Numbered from the stretch's first letter, positions 37,284 through 48,689 are shown. The stretch is 64,000 bases of DNA from Isoetes taiwanensis (GCA_021234155.1 JAJEKV010000142.1:124001-188000); one strand, 5' to 3'. Made by a program: numbers and translations. The notes: generated by a model from the sequence alone, not told the origin.

Positions 37284-39989
37284 GCAACAATTTTTGGAAC
37301 AACTTGCATAGCATTTTGCACGCTTCAAAGTTTTGTCTCTATAGAAGCAGGTCCATAACACTGAGACTAATTGACCATCAATGGTGTATTTGTTATACTT
37401 CTCGTGTATTTGTTATACTTCTCTTTAAAATCCTTGAAAATTCTTGAAAATCCTTAAAAATCCTTAAAAAACCTTAGCCTGTAGTTTTTTTTATCCAAAT
37501 ATATGATATTCTTGAACATATTTATCTTTATATATGAAATTCTTAAATTTCTTAATCTCTTTAATGATGTTTTTCTCAACTTTCTTAAGAATAGAATAGA
37601 ATAGAATAGTTTTTAAGAGATGCATGGCAAAAACTGCTATGATATCTTTGTACTTGAATTTAATAGTTTCTAATAGCAAAGATAAACCCGATTACTTGTT
37701 GGCATGCTAAGTCTTGTAACTTGTAGCAAAAATGTGCATTTTAACAGTAGAAAACATGTCCCATAACGCAGCGCAAAAAATGTGCAATTTTTTTATTTTT
37801 TATTTTTGGCCATACCAAATCATAAAAATCCTTTAAAAAACGTGAGGATTTTTATACAGGTACTTTAAAAATAAAAAATGGGTTTTTTAACAACATTGAG
37901 GTGGTGACCTAAGCTCAATGCATTTCAAATGCACCTAGATTTCAAATGCATTTCAGATAAGGACGTGAATACTTATTCCTTTAACAATTCTTCCTTCCTT
38001 CCTTCCTTAACAAAGGAGTAAGTATTCACGTCCTTATCTGAAATGCATTTGAAATTGTTAAAGGAGTAAGTATTCACGTCTAGCACAGACTAAATGGATT
38101 GTACCTAAGTAGAACTAAGAGTATTGGTATGTAGTCAGGATCACATTTAAGCGAGTCCGTATAGTGAAATGTTTTCAGACAAACACTGTCACAAATACAT
38201 GGGAGTCGGCTGTGAGAAATGTTAGCAGCGGGTGCGATAAGTTTCTTAATTGTTCAAGGTTGGCGTATTTATGTTCCTTCATTCATGAGAAGGAATCATG
38301 ACCCACGACCGTGCCACCACATTGGCCCATTGAGAGCATATGAATTGTTTTTTATACACGGAATATACATGCTATATGCCAAAAGGCTTCCCAGCCGGGT
38401 TTCGCAAAAATGTGATTTGGTCCAAAGATTAAGTTATAAAAGTTAAGTTATGTGATTAAGTTAAGTTATGTGATTATGTGATTTATCCAAAGATTAAGTT
38501 ATAAAAGATTAAGTTATGTGATTTGGTCCAAAGATTAAGTTATAAAATGTGATTTGGTCCAAAGATTAAGTTATTAAGTTAAATGCCCAATAGTTGTATG
38601 CCGGAAGAACTTTCAGATGGTCCAAAAATCTCAGAGAGGGGTTTTTATACCAGCTTAAACCAGAAACACGATCCAACACCTCTCTTTCTCCAAACTTGGA
38701 CATCCTTTTTCTGGTAATCTTAAAGGATAGCTTCAGCAATCGTGGCATGACGCATGCAAAAGGGAGAAATTTAACAACAAAATTACATGGAACAATTCCT
38801 TCCCGATTTTTGGACCATCTGAAAGTTCTTCCGGCATTCAATTATTGGGCATTTAACTTAATAACTTAATCTTTGGACCAAATCGCATTTTATAACTTAG
38901 TCTTTGGACCAAATCACATAACTTAATCTTTTATAACTTAATCTTTGGATAAATCATATAATCACATAACTTAACTTAATCACATAACTTAACTTTTATA
39001 ACTTAATCTTTGGACCAAATCACATTTTTGCGAAACCCGGCTGGGAAGCCTTTTGGCATATAGCATGTATATTCCGTGTATAAAAAACAATTCATATGCT
39101 CTCAATGGGCTAATGTGGTGGCACGGTCGTGGGTCATGATTCCTTCTCATGAATGAAGGAACATAAATACGCCAACCTTGAACAATTAAGAAACTTATCG
39201 CACCCGCTGCTAACATTTCTCACAGCCGACTCCCATGTATTTGTGACAGTGTTTGTCTGAAAACATTTCACTATACGGACTCGCTTAAATGTGATCCTGA
39301 CTACATACCAATACTCTTAGTTCTACTTAGGTACAATCCATTTAGTCTGTGCTAGACGTGAATACTTACTCCTTTAACAATTTCAAATGCATTTCAGATA
39401 AGGACGTCAATACTTACTCCTTTGTTAAGGAAGGAAGGAAGGAAGAAGTTTTAAAGGAGTAAGTATTGACGTCCTTATCTGAAATGCATTTGAAATCTAG
39501 GTGCATTTGAAATGCATTGAGCTTAGGTCACCACCTCAATGTTGTTAAAAAACCCATTTTTTATTTTTAAAGTACCTGTATAAAAATCCTCACGTTTTTT
39601 AAAGGATTTTTATGATTTGGTATGGCCAAAAATAAATAATAAAAAAATTGCACATTTTTTGCGTTGCGTTATGGGACATGTTTTCTACTGTTAAAATGCA
39701 CATTTTTTCTACAAGTTACAAGACTTAGCATGCCAAGAAGTAAATCAGAAGCTTATGCTGCTATTAAAAACTATTAAATTCAAGTACAAAGATATCATAG
39801 CAGGTTTTGCCATGCATCTCTTAAGAAAGTTGAGAAAAACATCATTAAAGAGGTTAAGAAATTTAAGAATTTCATATACAAAGATAAATATAGTCAAGAA
39901 TATCATGTATTTGGATAAAAAAAACCACAGACTAAGGTTTTTTAAGAATTTTTAAAGATTTTTAAGGATTTTCAAGGATTTTAAAGAGT

Positions 39990-40545
39990 ATTTTATATAA
40001 AATACGTTTTTAAAATTTTTTTCCAAAAATTTTAAAAATCTTCAAAAAATCTTAAAAAAGCGTTTTTTTTAAACGTACGGATTTTGACGTACTTAACAAC
40101 ATTGCACCACCTTATCTGATATTGTTTTGTGTCCTTGTTGATACATGTGCTAAATGTGGAGATTTGGAACAACAATTTTCATATGTATCAGAGAATTTTG
40201 GCAATAAAATTTTAACATAGAGATTTTGTCCAATAACAATGAAGAGAGTTGCACAAGCATTATGTAACAGGAAGGGCGCTACAAGGTAGAAGTCTGGGCC
40301 TAATGCTTATCTTTAACCTTACAGAGTTTGTGCTCATGTGATTAATTTTCATTAATAACAAAGACCAGCAACTTGTTTGATCGCACCTTTGTCTGACAAT
40401 ATTAGTAGTCTTGCATCCTTGAGCAAGGGCTAGCTGAATCACGCATTGATATATCATATGTGTAGCTTCATTTTGCATTACGATATCCCCTGCCCACACA
40501 TAAAATCGATCTATTATAAGTGTAGTGCTATCATACGAAAAAGCC
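39990..40545. other. ~550-bp segment unique to the right palindrome arm
   Basis: It lies between 'ggattttaaagagta' and 'agaagtataacaaatac', which are nearly adjacent in the left arm and in the 24.8-kb copy. It contains a 95-codon minus-strand frame (40,260-40,547) of no recognised family. No clear target duplication was seen. Confidence 0.55.
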
Positions 40546-40824
40546 ACGAGAAGTATAACAAATACACCATTGATGGTTAATTAATCTCAGTGTTATGAAC
40601 CTGCTTCTATAGAGACAAAACTTTGAAGCGTGCAAAATGCTATGCAAGTTGTTCCAAAAATTGTTGCAAAATATTAAATTGACACATCTTGTGGGACTTA
40701 GCACCATGCTTGCTCTTCTTTCTAGACATGTGTAGCCAAGTTCCTGTATGAAATGAATGACTTATATAATGCAATAGTGCATCCAACGCTTATTGAGGTT
40801 GTTGTTTTTTTTTTTTTTTTTTTT

Positions 40825-42000
40825 GTGCATTATAATTGGTAAATGCTACTTTTTTTTGTCTAGTAGGGTGTCTCCCTCATGACTGAATAACTATTTTAGC
40901 ACATATGGAATAGGAGCTTTGGCTATTGAACCATTAGTGATGCTGATAGATAGGGATGAGTATTCAAAATTGTTATGCATTGCGATACATTATGAAGTTT
41001 GAATAGACCCTGTAGTTGATTTGCAAGTTGGATAAATTTGCAAAAATGAAACTTTGCAAATGGTTATGAATTGGGCATTTAAATATACAAAAGTATGTCC
41101 TTGGTGAATAAGATAAGATAAGATAAGATAAGGCAAGTAGGATGAAATGGGACTAAGCATTTAGTTCCTAAAAAATGTTGAGATATGAATTATGTAATTA
41201 ATGAAGTTGCTGAATGCCAACAAGGCAAGATTTAATGTTGGCCCAAATGTGGGCCTCGAAACAAGACCCAAGAATAAAAGCACATGATAGATTTGGAATT
41301 TTGAAGCTCGCCTTGACTATGGGAAAAATGGCAAGGTCTTGGTGCATTTTCCCAAGTAACTTTAAGCCATCAACATTTATCTTAAGGTTTTTTACGGCAT
41401 AGTAAATATTTTGTGTCTTTTGCAAAATAGCTTTTGGTTTTTGCAATGTATCAGATAGCTTTGGTTGATATGGGCATAGAGAGAAGTATGCTTGAGAAGG
41501 AGTTACAACGATGCTACCTTGATTCATTTTCTAGAATCCAAAGCATGGATAGACATGGTCCTGGAAGAGGGTCAATCTTTGAATAAGCCGAAACTAATGT
41601 TGGGCAATAGGAAGGAAGGAAGGAAGGAAGGAACTTTTATCGTCCACGGAGACCAATCGGTCTATGGGACCCAATACAAAAACGCAGCAAGCGGATTACT
41701 GCCCGGATTAAAAAACCCCCGCCCCGAAGGGTTTTCGAGGGAAAAACCGTGGCAGCAATCAGCCTGCTGACAAACTGTGCTAATCATATAAAATGCAGAG
41801 ACATCCCAATATATACAGTCATGCACCACCCCCGTAGTGCCTAGTCAGCGGACAGCAGGGTTTATCCTTTTAACAGAAGCAAACAATAAAATTTTCGATA
41901 GGGTAACTATGCCATGGGGCAATCAGTCTCTGAAATGCAAATGAATGCAAATTACATGCATCAAACTGAAAATCAGATATGAAATTTAATGCATTAGTAT
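40825..42000. repeat. inverted copy of 6.77-7.37 and 10.21-10.49 kb
   Basis: The reverse complement of the two sequences that flank the LINE at 7376-10,206, joined here by a (GATAA)4 tract at ~41,110-41,132 instead of the LINE. This copy therefore records the pre-insertion arrangement, or an arrangement with only a microsatellite. Confidence 0.8.
41611..41858 (-). mobile_element. LINE 3'-end insertion with (GGAA)n tail
   Basis: Minus strand: ends ...GGGTCCCATAGACCGATTGG TCTCCGTGGACGATAAAA then (TTCC)5 (written here with a break). It is 5'-truncated to ~250 bp. It interrupts a sequence that is continuous at ~6895-6915 on the other side of the window, giving an empty-site comparison. Confidence 0.75.
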
Positions 42001-42626
42001 TAAATGGATGCCATGTTATCTAAGTGGAACTTGAGCACAAAGGGAAGAAAAGTGTATATTGCTGGAATAGCAGAGATCCAACTGCTATTTAAAAAAAATC
42101 TTTTGGATGTGCATTGGCACACAAATGATTGGTAAGACATTCTAATTTGTATATGCCCCTGTGGCTTGAGCGTTTTCTACTGGAATGTAGATAAAGTAGC
42201 TTGTTTGGCAAAGATGTTTATGCTAAGCTAAATTAATGCTTTGGGATAATGCTTTTACTAAGTTAAAGGATGCATATGGACTGAAACCAAGTGGATATAA
42301 TACTGAAATAGAAAAGCACCAGCGGACGGTCTTTTTTCTAGTTAAATACTATAAATAGATTTGCCTTTAAAGTTCTAGATTTATGGAAATCAAAGGCTCA
42401 ACAAGAAGATATATGGGCTTCTGTTGGCATTTGAATAAAGGAAGTATATGAGATGTTTACATTCTGAATTTAGGTGCAGCAGTTCTAAGTGTGCATCCAT
42501 TATGCACTCTACATAAGAGTGGCATAAATCCAATATATGCATATAAAGATGATGAAGGTAAAATTATAAATCTGAATATCTCTCTCTTTTACTCCTTTAT
42601 TTGATCAAGGACAAAAGAGTGCAATG

Positions 42627-42735
42627 AGTGAAAGGCGAAAAGCCAAGAAACTCCATATGTACCTTTTGGTCCTTGCATCGTTACCAGGATTACTGCTAAC
42701 GTGTGCATGGTTGACTGCAGGTAGGAGAGTTTCTT
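42627..42735 (+). other. covarying hairpin module
   Basis: AAGAAACT (42,645-42,652) pairs with AGTTTCTT (42,728-42,735), with CC/GG and TACC/GGTA inside, offset by bulges. Loop: CCTTTTGGTCCTTGC, GTTACCA, TGCTAAC and GACTGCAG. 5' flank: AGTGAAAGGCGAAAAGCC. Confidence 0.55.
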
Positions 42736-43810
42736 CCCTTATTATCCTTATTTTGTCGAATTGATCAATTTCTGGAGCAATGGAGATGGATATCAGATGA
42801 TGATGAACCTTTTATATTGAGAAACTTGGCTTTTGCAACTGTCTTATTCTGGTTAAATATAAGAATAGAATAGAATAGAATAGAATAAAGCAACATATTT
42901 GGCTAAAAATATGGCTGGTGTAAGCTAGATTTGATATTTATTTCTGATAATTGGCAGCATGATAGAGCTGGTAAAAAACTCCATGTAAGGCTTATGGAAC
43001 AAAAGTTCTGTAGTTTGGCCTAAGGAAAAATGGAATGTTTTTCTGAATATGAATATCTATGTGCCAAGTTTTTGATTTTGCAGAGTAGCAAAGAATATCA
43101 AAGAATAAAAGGTTTGTATTTGAACAAATGAAAAATTTAAAGGCAATAATTTAATGGTTTTCAATACATATATAAGTCAGTTTCCTTTTATGTTTGAAGC
43201 TAATATTTCTACCCCAGAAAAAAGTGTGAGCACGACACGTGCCCTATAAAAATAAAAAAATAAAAAACTAAATATTTTCTATGTGACGTCATTGTGCGAC
43301 CCCAGTTTGCAACTGCCTGGATTTCGAATTGACTTCCTATATAAAGCAGTCTCATTTTTTTGTTCTCGCACATTTTCTTCCTTCAAAATTACTTGGATGA
43401 GACACGTATATATGCTTATTTATTAAGGAGGATTTCGTGACGTCGACATCTCATTTATTACAGAGGATTTTGTGACATTGACCTTTAGGCATTAAATGAA
43501 GCCGATGGATTGATTTATTGCAGCATATTTACACGTCATGCCACTGCTGTTTCCTTCATGATTTCTCTTCTTGGGAGTGATTTCGCAAGATCTCAAATTC
43601 TCTACTTAATATAAGCAAAAGATATTGCCTTTCAGAATTGACAGCGGTATTTTGAAGTGGATTCGACTTGGATTTAGCAAAGATTTAGTTGGATCTATCT
43701 TGGATCAAAGTGGAACTGCCATGTCTGTAAATTGTTTCATGCAAATTTGCTCTTAAAATTGAAGCATTTCAAGATTGATCCTTCAGGAGGATCTGGCTGC
43801 AATTGCCGGC

Positions 43811-43892
43811 TTGGCGACGCACTGGAGCTCTCTTTGCTAGCTGGCGATGCACTGGAGCTCTCTTTGCTAGCTGGCGATGCACTGGCGATTCA
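43811..43892. repeat. 30-bp minisatellite, ~2.7 copies
   Basis: The unit 'ggcgatgcactggagctctc' plus 10 bp is repeated in tandem and reads as a 10-residue repeat (GDALELSLLA) in one frame. The inverted partner near 50,925 has about one copy, so the array expanded after the arms separated. Confidence 0.8.
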
Positions 43893-44343
43893 CTGCATCA
43901 AGAGCCAAAGCAAGCAAAAATAGCAACCTGTGATACAATCCGACACCCTGTAGCAACTTCTTACACCAGCTCCAACACCTACGACAGATTGAAATCCAAC
44001 CTGGCGGACTTCTACAGCTTTTCCTAAGCAAATCCGGCTAAGGGCAGAACAGATCTGCATAGGCCTTGGTAATACCATTTTGGCAATCCCCTGATGCAAT
44101 CTTTACCTCTGTTGTCTTTGACATCCAATGTCCCGTCCGCTCACACAGCACAATCCGTCCCCTTTTATCATCACTTTCCTTTTCAGGTGTTTATCCACAC
44201 GTTTTTCATATTGTTCCACATGTGATGTAGAATATGGCAAGATTTTAACAAGAGTAACACTGGGCATTTTGAGTAAATCATTTTTCTGGAGAATGGTAAG
44301 TTTCTCAAACCAGTAGGAGAAGTAGACAAAGAGAAGAATGCCC

Positions 44344-44515
44344 ATCTGGGCGTCTCACTATAATAAATTCAGCTTACAACAACATGATTCTACTGGACGC
44401 CTCACTATAATAGCTTACAACATGATTCTGTGGGCGTCTCACTATAATAAATTCAGCTTACAACATGATTCCTATAATAAATTCAGCTTACAACATGACA
44501 ACATGATTTTAATCA
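44344..44515. repeat. ~42-bp imperfect minisatellite
   Basis: About four imperfect copies of 'gggcgtctcactataataaa' followed by 'ttcagcttacaacatgattc'. It is inside the left-arm-specific segment. Confidence 0.8.
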
Positions 44516-44569
44516 CGCTGGCCTCCACTAATCAATGCTTGAACATAACCAAGCTGCAACAAGCTGACT

Positions 44570-45100
44570 TCCCAAAGGATCCACCATGTAACTTGTTGAA
44601 CGTGTTGTCAGAGAAATTTTGTAATACTCTCTCCCAAACTAACGCCTCTACCAATCAAGAGGCTTCTAGCAGGCCACTCAGACAGGCCTGGAGCACATTA
44701 TAAGAATAAGAAGGGCCCCATAGCCCTTCAGAAATAACCTGCTGCAAGACTAATACCAAGCACATGCAATTGAGAAAGACACAACACCAGATTGCAGTAC
44801 CCCAAATTTTGCAAAGATCGACCGCCACCGGTTTTACCTTGTACCTTGTTGAATGTGTGTCAGCCAGAGAAAATGCAAAGAACACTCTCCCAAACTAATG
44901 CCTCTACCAATCAAGAGGTTTCTAGCAAAGCCACTTAGACAAAGCCCGGAGCACATTACCGTACAAGAAGGGGCCCCTTAGCCCTCGAAACAACTTGCTG
45001 CGCAAGATTGATACCAAGCACATGCATTGAGAAAATACAACTCTAGAGTGCAGTACCACAAATTTTGCAGAGACTGATCATCACCTGGTTTTAAAGTAGT
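44570..45100. repeat. ~254-bp direct repeat, two copies
   Basis: 'ctcccaaactaa.gcctctac' recurs at 44,632 and 44,886 with the following ~220 bp in the same order. The copies are diverged, with many differences at CAG/CTG sites. Confidence 0.75.
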
Positions 45101-45479
45101 ACAAATGTGCTACTACAATAGGCTGTCTCACCAAATCAAATACAATATGCTAGTGAAAAATATAGGTTGGATAAAGCTTTACCGATGTAATCGCGAATGG
45201 AAACAAAATGACAATCTTCTACTAACATGATGATGCCCACTTAATCGATGATTTGCATGAAGCAATGTTTTGTCCACGATCGATGCACAAAAACACTTGT
45301 TGGGTTGAGTAAAGAGCAATGCTACCGCTTAAGAGGGTCTTGCAAAGTGCATAATGTTCTGCAGATGGAGTTTCCTAAGGCAAGCAAATAAATTTAGAGA
45401 TTGGGTCTTTCCAACATATTCAGACCTTGGTTGTCTCTTCTTCTTTTTCTTTTCCTTTTTTCTTTTTCTGTTTCATCAC

Positions 45480-45650
45480 TAGTGCTCAGATGTTGAAACA
45501 CCTGAGCATTGCCTCTTTTCTTGTCCAGAAGTTCAATCAGCATGGTTCTGGCTTCAAGGTTTTTTTAATTAGTACACTAGATAGCCAATCTATTCTTCTG
45601 GCATCCTACCCAGATGCATGGGCCTCAACCAAGGTAAGGCATTTCATCTA
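45480..45650 (+). pseudogene. L1 RT C-terminal (zf-RVT) fragment
   Basis: An inverted relative of 48,480-48,640. The translation STLDSQSILLASYPDAWAS and the preceding cysteine/histidine-rich part correspond to the zinc-binding region at the end of plant L1 reverse transcriptases. It is followed by divergent sequence. The junction with an upstream pyrimidine tract is shared with 48.6-48.76 kb. Confidence 0.55.
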
Positions 45651-45677
45651 GCGTTTGTTTGGTTACTAAGGGGGGTT

Positions 45678-45707
45678 CACACATGTATCACGTATAATAC
45701 ATGTGTG
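45678..45707. other. 11-bp perfect stem-loop
   Basis: CACACATGTAT (45,678-45,688) pairs with ATACATGTGTG (45,697-45,707) across an 8-nt loop. No associated gene is evident. Confidence 0.5.
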
Positions 45708-45884
45708 TGGACATTAGAGGGGGTTTTTTTTTAAGTTTGAAGTACGTATACTTAAGGTACCTCTTACGTTTTTGGCGCCCGAGGTGTAAGGATTTTTATG
45801 GTTCCGGCAACATTTCTTGGCAAGATACAATAGTTAGGAATACGTTTGAGGGCTAGAGTTTTGTTGATGGTATCTTGAGATATG

Positions 45885-46430
45885 TTTGAGGGACTTTTTT
45901 CACATTTTCCAAGCATTTCAAAATGTCTGATGGCAGTACCGACATCGCCACCCCCTTACTCGGCGCACATAGCAATTTCCTCCATTCCCAAAGAAAGAGC
46001 CTGTATTTTCAAAGAAGCGATTGCTTGCATTGCCAAAGAAATTCTTCTGCCTGCCCACGACTGGAATCCCATTCCAAAGCCAGTTTCCGGGCCTGCCTTA
46101 ACTTCTTACCTCCATCATCCATATTGAAAGCACTAAGCTCAAAACACTCAGCGACCTTTGGACCATTTCTATCCCTAATCAAGACATATTGCTTCCTATT
46201 TTTGACAAGAGAGTTACCTTTGTCGATGGACTACTGCAGAGACACCCCAAGGTGTTTTTCCATCCTGAGCTTGCTCTCAATTTCTGCAAACACGTCCTCC
46301 ACCTCATTTAGAAAATCAAATTGGCACATGTTTCCATCAAATTTCAGGGATGGGGTATGGGACTTCTTGCTCTTCCTCTCAATTTTCTGCTGCAGAGCAG
46401 TGATCTTGGCATCAAACTCCCCCATTCGGT
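45885..46430 (-). pseudogene. broken coiled-coil-like coding sequence
   Basis: The minus strand starts with a 64-codon frame (46,425-46,231) containing FDAKITALQQKIERKSKK and FLNEVEDVFAEIESKLRMEK, both helix/coiled-coil-like. Protein-like sequence continues in other frames downstream (QYVLIRDRNGPKVAECFEL, then KLRQARKLALEWDSSRGQAE, then IQALSLGMEEIAMCAE), so several frameshifts break one longer protein. Family not recognised. The plus-strand frame over the same region (45,923-46,435) looks like a shadow. Confidence 0.4.
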
Positions 46431-47473
46431 CATAGCAAACTCAACGATGTCAAATGCAGGTGAGTCTGGGTGAGTCTGGGTGAAAAAGAAGAAGTCTGAT
46501 GTGCAACGGCTGGGGGAACCGAGATGCACAGGGAAAATCAAGGAAAAGAAAAAAGTTCGATGTGCCGTAGCGTACCTTGCAAGGAAAAAAAAATTGTGCA
46601 GGGAAAAACTGGCAACAAAATAATGCTTGAACAAAACTGCACGGACACGAGAAATAGAGAGAAAGATGTTGTCGAGCCTTGGAGACGCTAAACAGATGTG
46701 CTGATGATGAAAGAAAAAGAGGCCTGGCTCTGCTATAAGAAGGCCCTCCAGGATCCTAACGGTCTGAACCCAACTGTCTACGAGATCCTAACCAAAACTA
46801 CAATGGTTTTGAGAACCTCATTTATCTTCGTTTCGTAAATCGAAGATAAATCTCATTTAATGTGGATTGGATTCCACCTAAATTGCAGGAGCAAATATTT
46901 ACTCTTCCAACTTCCTCCTATGATAGGGCTGAAGGCCAGATCCTTGATTTAGGGGCATAGGTTCTTAAATCCCTGGCTTGCTCTTCAAATATAAATCCAT
47001 ATGCTATAGGGCACCTGAGACATCCAAGCATCCTTACAAGGGCAAGCTACCAATTACGGCTTCTTAGATTAATGCATTACGACGGCATTCAATTCACAAT
47101 TATGCCCCAAGTCAATACATTACACAATTTCTCACTATTCTATTCTACTATGCTAGGGCATACTATATCTTGCACCATGGTTATATAGAAATGCATAAAA
47201 ACTAATTGGGATTATTATGGAGTTTTTGGGACAGTTTCAAAGGTGGAAAAGAATGTTTCATATTTTTGTCTTTGGTTATTCTACCACATATGGAGGCTCC
47301 TCCCAAGCATAGGCATGGGCAATGCAATTATTGTAACTTTCACTTTAACTTTCACATGTCTAGAACTGGTATTGTTTCAACTTAACAATATTCGGTGGAG
47401 AGAAATGTTCGCAGCGGCCTTGGCTGCCGCGATAAATATCTTGTATATGTAATCTTCTTTAAGATATAAATAA

Positions 47474-47990
47474 AAATAGAATAGAATAGAATAAGTTTTT
47501 AGCGTCCACGGAGACCAATTGGCCTATGGGACCCAAACAAATAGAGAGCAGCAAGCAATAAGCATGCTGACACATTGTACAATGGCATAGGACAGTTCAA
47601 TACCGTCCCGTAGGACATAAACGAGTCCGTGCATCCATAACCTCTTGGAAGTATGACCCCAACAATCCCAATCGACGCCAGAAGTCAATAAACCGATGCA
47701 ACAAATGGGCCGGGCACTAGTAGTCTAACAACATATCTCTCTCGGATATCGGCAAATGCCGGGCAGATATGGAGGGCATGACATTCATCCTCAATCGCGC
47801 CCTGGTGGCAACACTGGCAAAGCCTTTGCTCTTGTGGTTCCCGAGCCCAACGCCCTGTTTCAATGCGGAGGCGGTGTGCACCCGTGCGAATGGAAGCTAT
47901 AAGTCTGCGCTTCTTCATGGGCAGCTGGGTGTACAAGTATTGGTGTGGGCCTCTTGTGAGCCTAGGATTGACTTGCTGCATGAATGCATG
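47474..47990 (-). mobile_element. 5'-truncated LINE with (TTCTA)n tail
   Basis: Minus-strand frame 47,981-47,685 contains LRIETGRWAREP, CQCC and EDECHALHICPAFADIRERY, the zinc-knuckle-like C-terminus of the same LINE family as 7.4-10.2 kb. The 3' end reads GGGTCCCATAGGCCAATTGG, then (TTCTA)3 at 47,476-47,493. This is the best-preserved C-terminus of the family in the window. Confidence 0.85.
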
Positions 47991-48156
47991 TAACCTTGTT
48001 AAGGCATGAATAACTATTGTATTTGACTAGATTCTGATACCATTGGAGTAGATATGCCATCTTTGGCTAGCTCGACCATAGTATGGAATGATAACAGTAC
48101 CAAGGAATTGACCGAGGTATGTAGCAGTTTCAAGGCTAGTGCTAATAAATTAAATT

Positions 48157-48640
48157 TTTTTTTTATTATCAAAAGTAAATATTACAAGATGTACATATCT
48201 CGTCTAGCTGTGTAAGCACAAAAAAAAGCTCTTGAAACACGAGCTTGAAGCATTATGTGCTTACTTCAGCATAGAAGACATGATAAGAATTAATTTAAAG
48301 ATATTGAATCTGGATGCAGTCTTTCACTTCTTCCCTGAGGGAGGAAGACAGATAAGCTATCTGTGTCTTAGCTTGGGCTATAGCAATAACACTAGGAACA
48401 TGTGAATAAATGCCTTGGAAAATGTGCAGCCTACGATGCTCCTAGATTGACCATAGTAACCAAGCAGGTGCTAGATGAAATGCTTTCTACTTAATTGAGG
48501 CCCATGCACCTGGGTAGGATGCCAGAAGAACAGATTGGCTATCCAGTGTACTAATAAATAAACCTTGAAGCAAAGACCATGCTAGTTGAACTGCTGGACA
48601 AGAAAAGAGACAATGCTCAGGTGTTTTGACATCTGAGCAC
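48157..48640 (-). mobile_element. 5'-truncated L1-type LINE fragment
   Basis: The minus strand reads CSDVKTPEHCLFSCPAVQLAW, whose C..H..C spacing fits the zf-RVT zinc-binding region, then LLASYPGAWASIK, WLLWSI, RRLHIFQGIYSHVPSVIAIA. One in-frame stop is visible. A T-run at 48,157 is the poly(A) tail. It is independent of the 24,968 L1 fragment but of the same class. Confidence 0.75.
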
Positions 48641-48689
48641 TAGTGATGAGGTGCTCTCATTAGAAAAAAAGAAAAAGGAAAAAGGAAAA

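Larger units (their letters stand above)
36797..40824. repeat. ~4-kb palindrome (long inverted repeat)
   Basis: The left arm 36,797-38,630 and right arm 38,805-40,824 are reverse complements, separated by a 174-bp spacer (38,631-38,804). The outer ends are an A-run before 'caacctcaataag' and its complement ending in a T-run. Differences between arms: the left arm has an L1 insertion (37,002-37,283); the right arm has ~550 bp extra (about 39,990-40,545) and lacks ~36 bp near its end. This could be a foldback-type element, an inverted segmental duplication, or an assembly fold-back artefact. Confidence 0.85.
42435..47460. repeat. nested inverted repeat, left arm
   Basis: 42,435-44,330 and 46,853-47,460 are the reverse complement of 50,465-52,290 and 49,880-50,465. 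The intervening 44,331-46,852 is extra sequence with no counterpart in the right arm. Confidence 0.75.

Noticed and set aside
45923-46435. 170-codon plus-strand frame
   Set aside because: Opposite-strand sequence has better protein-like character; this frame looks like its shadow.
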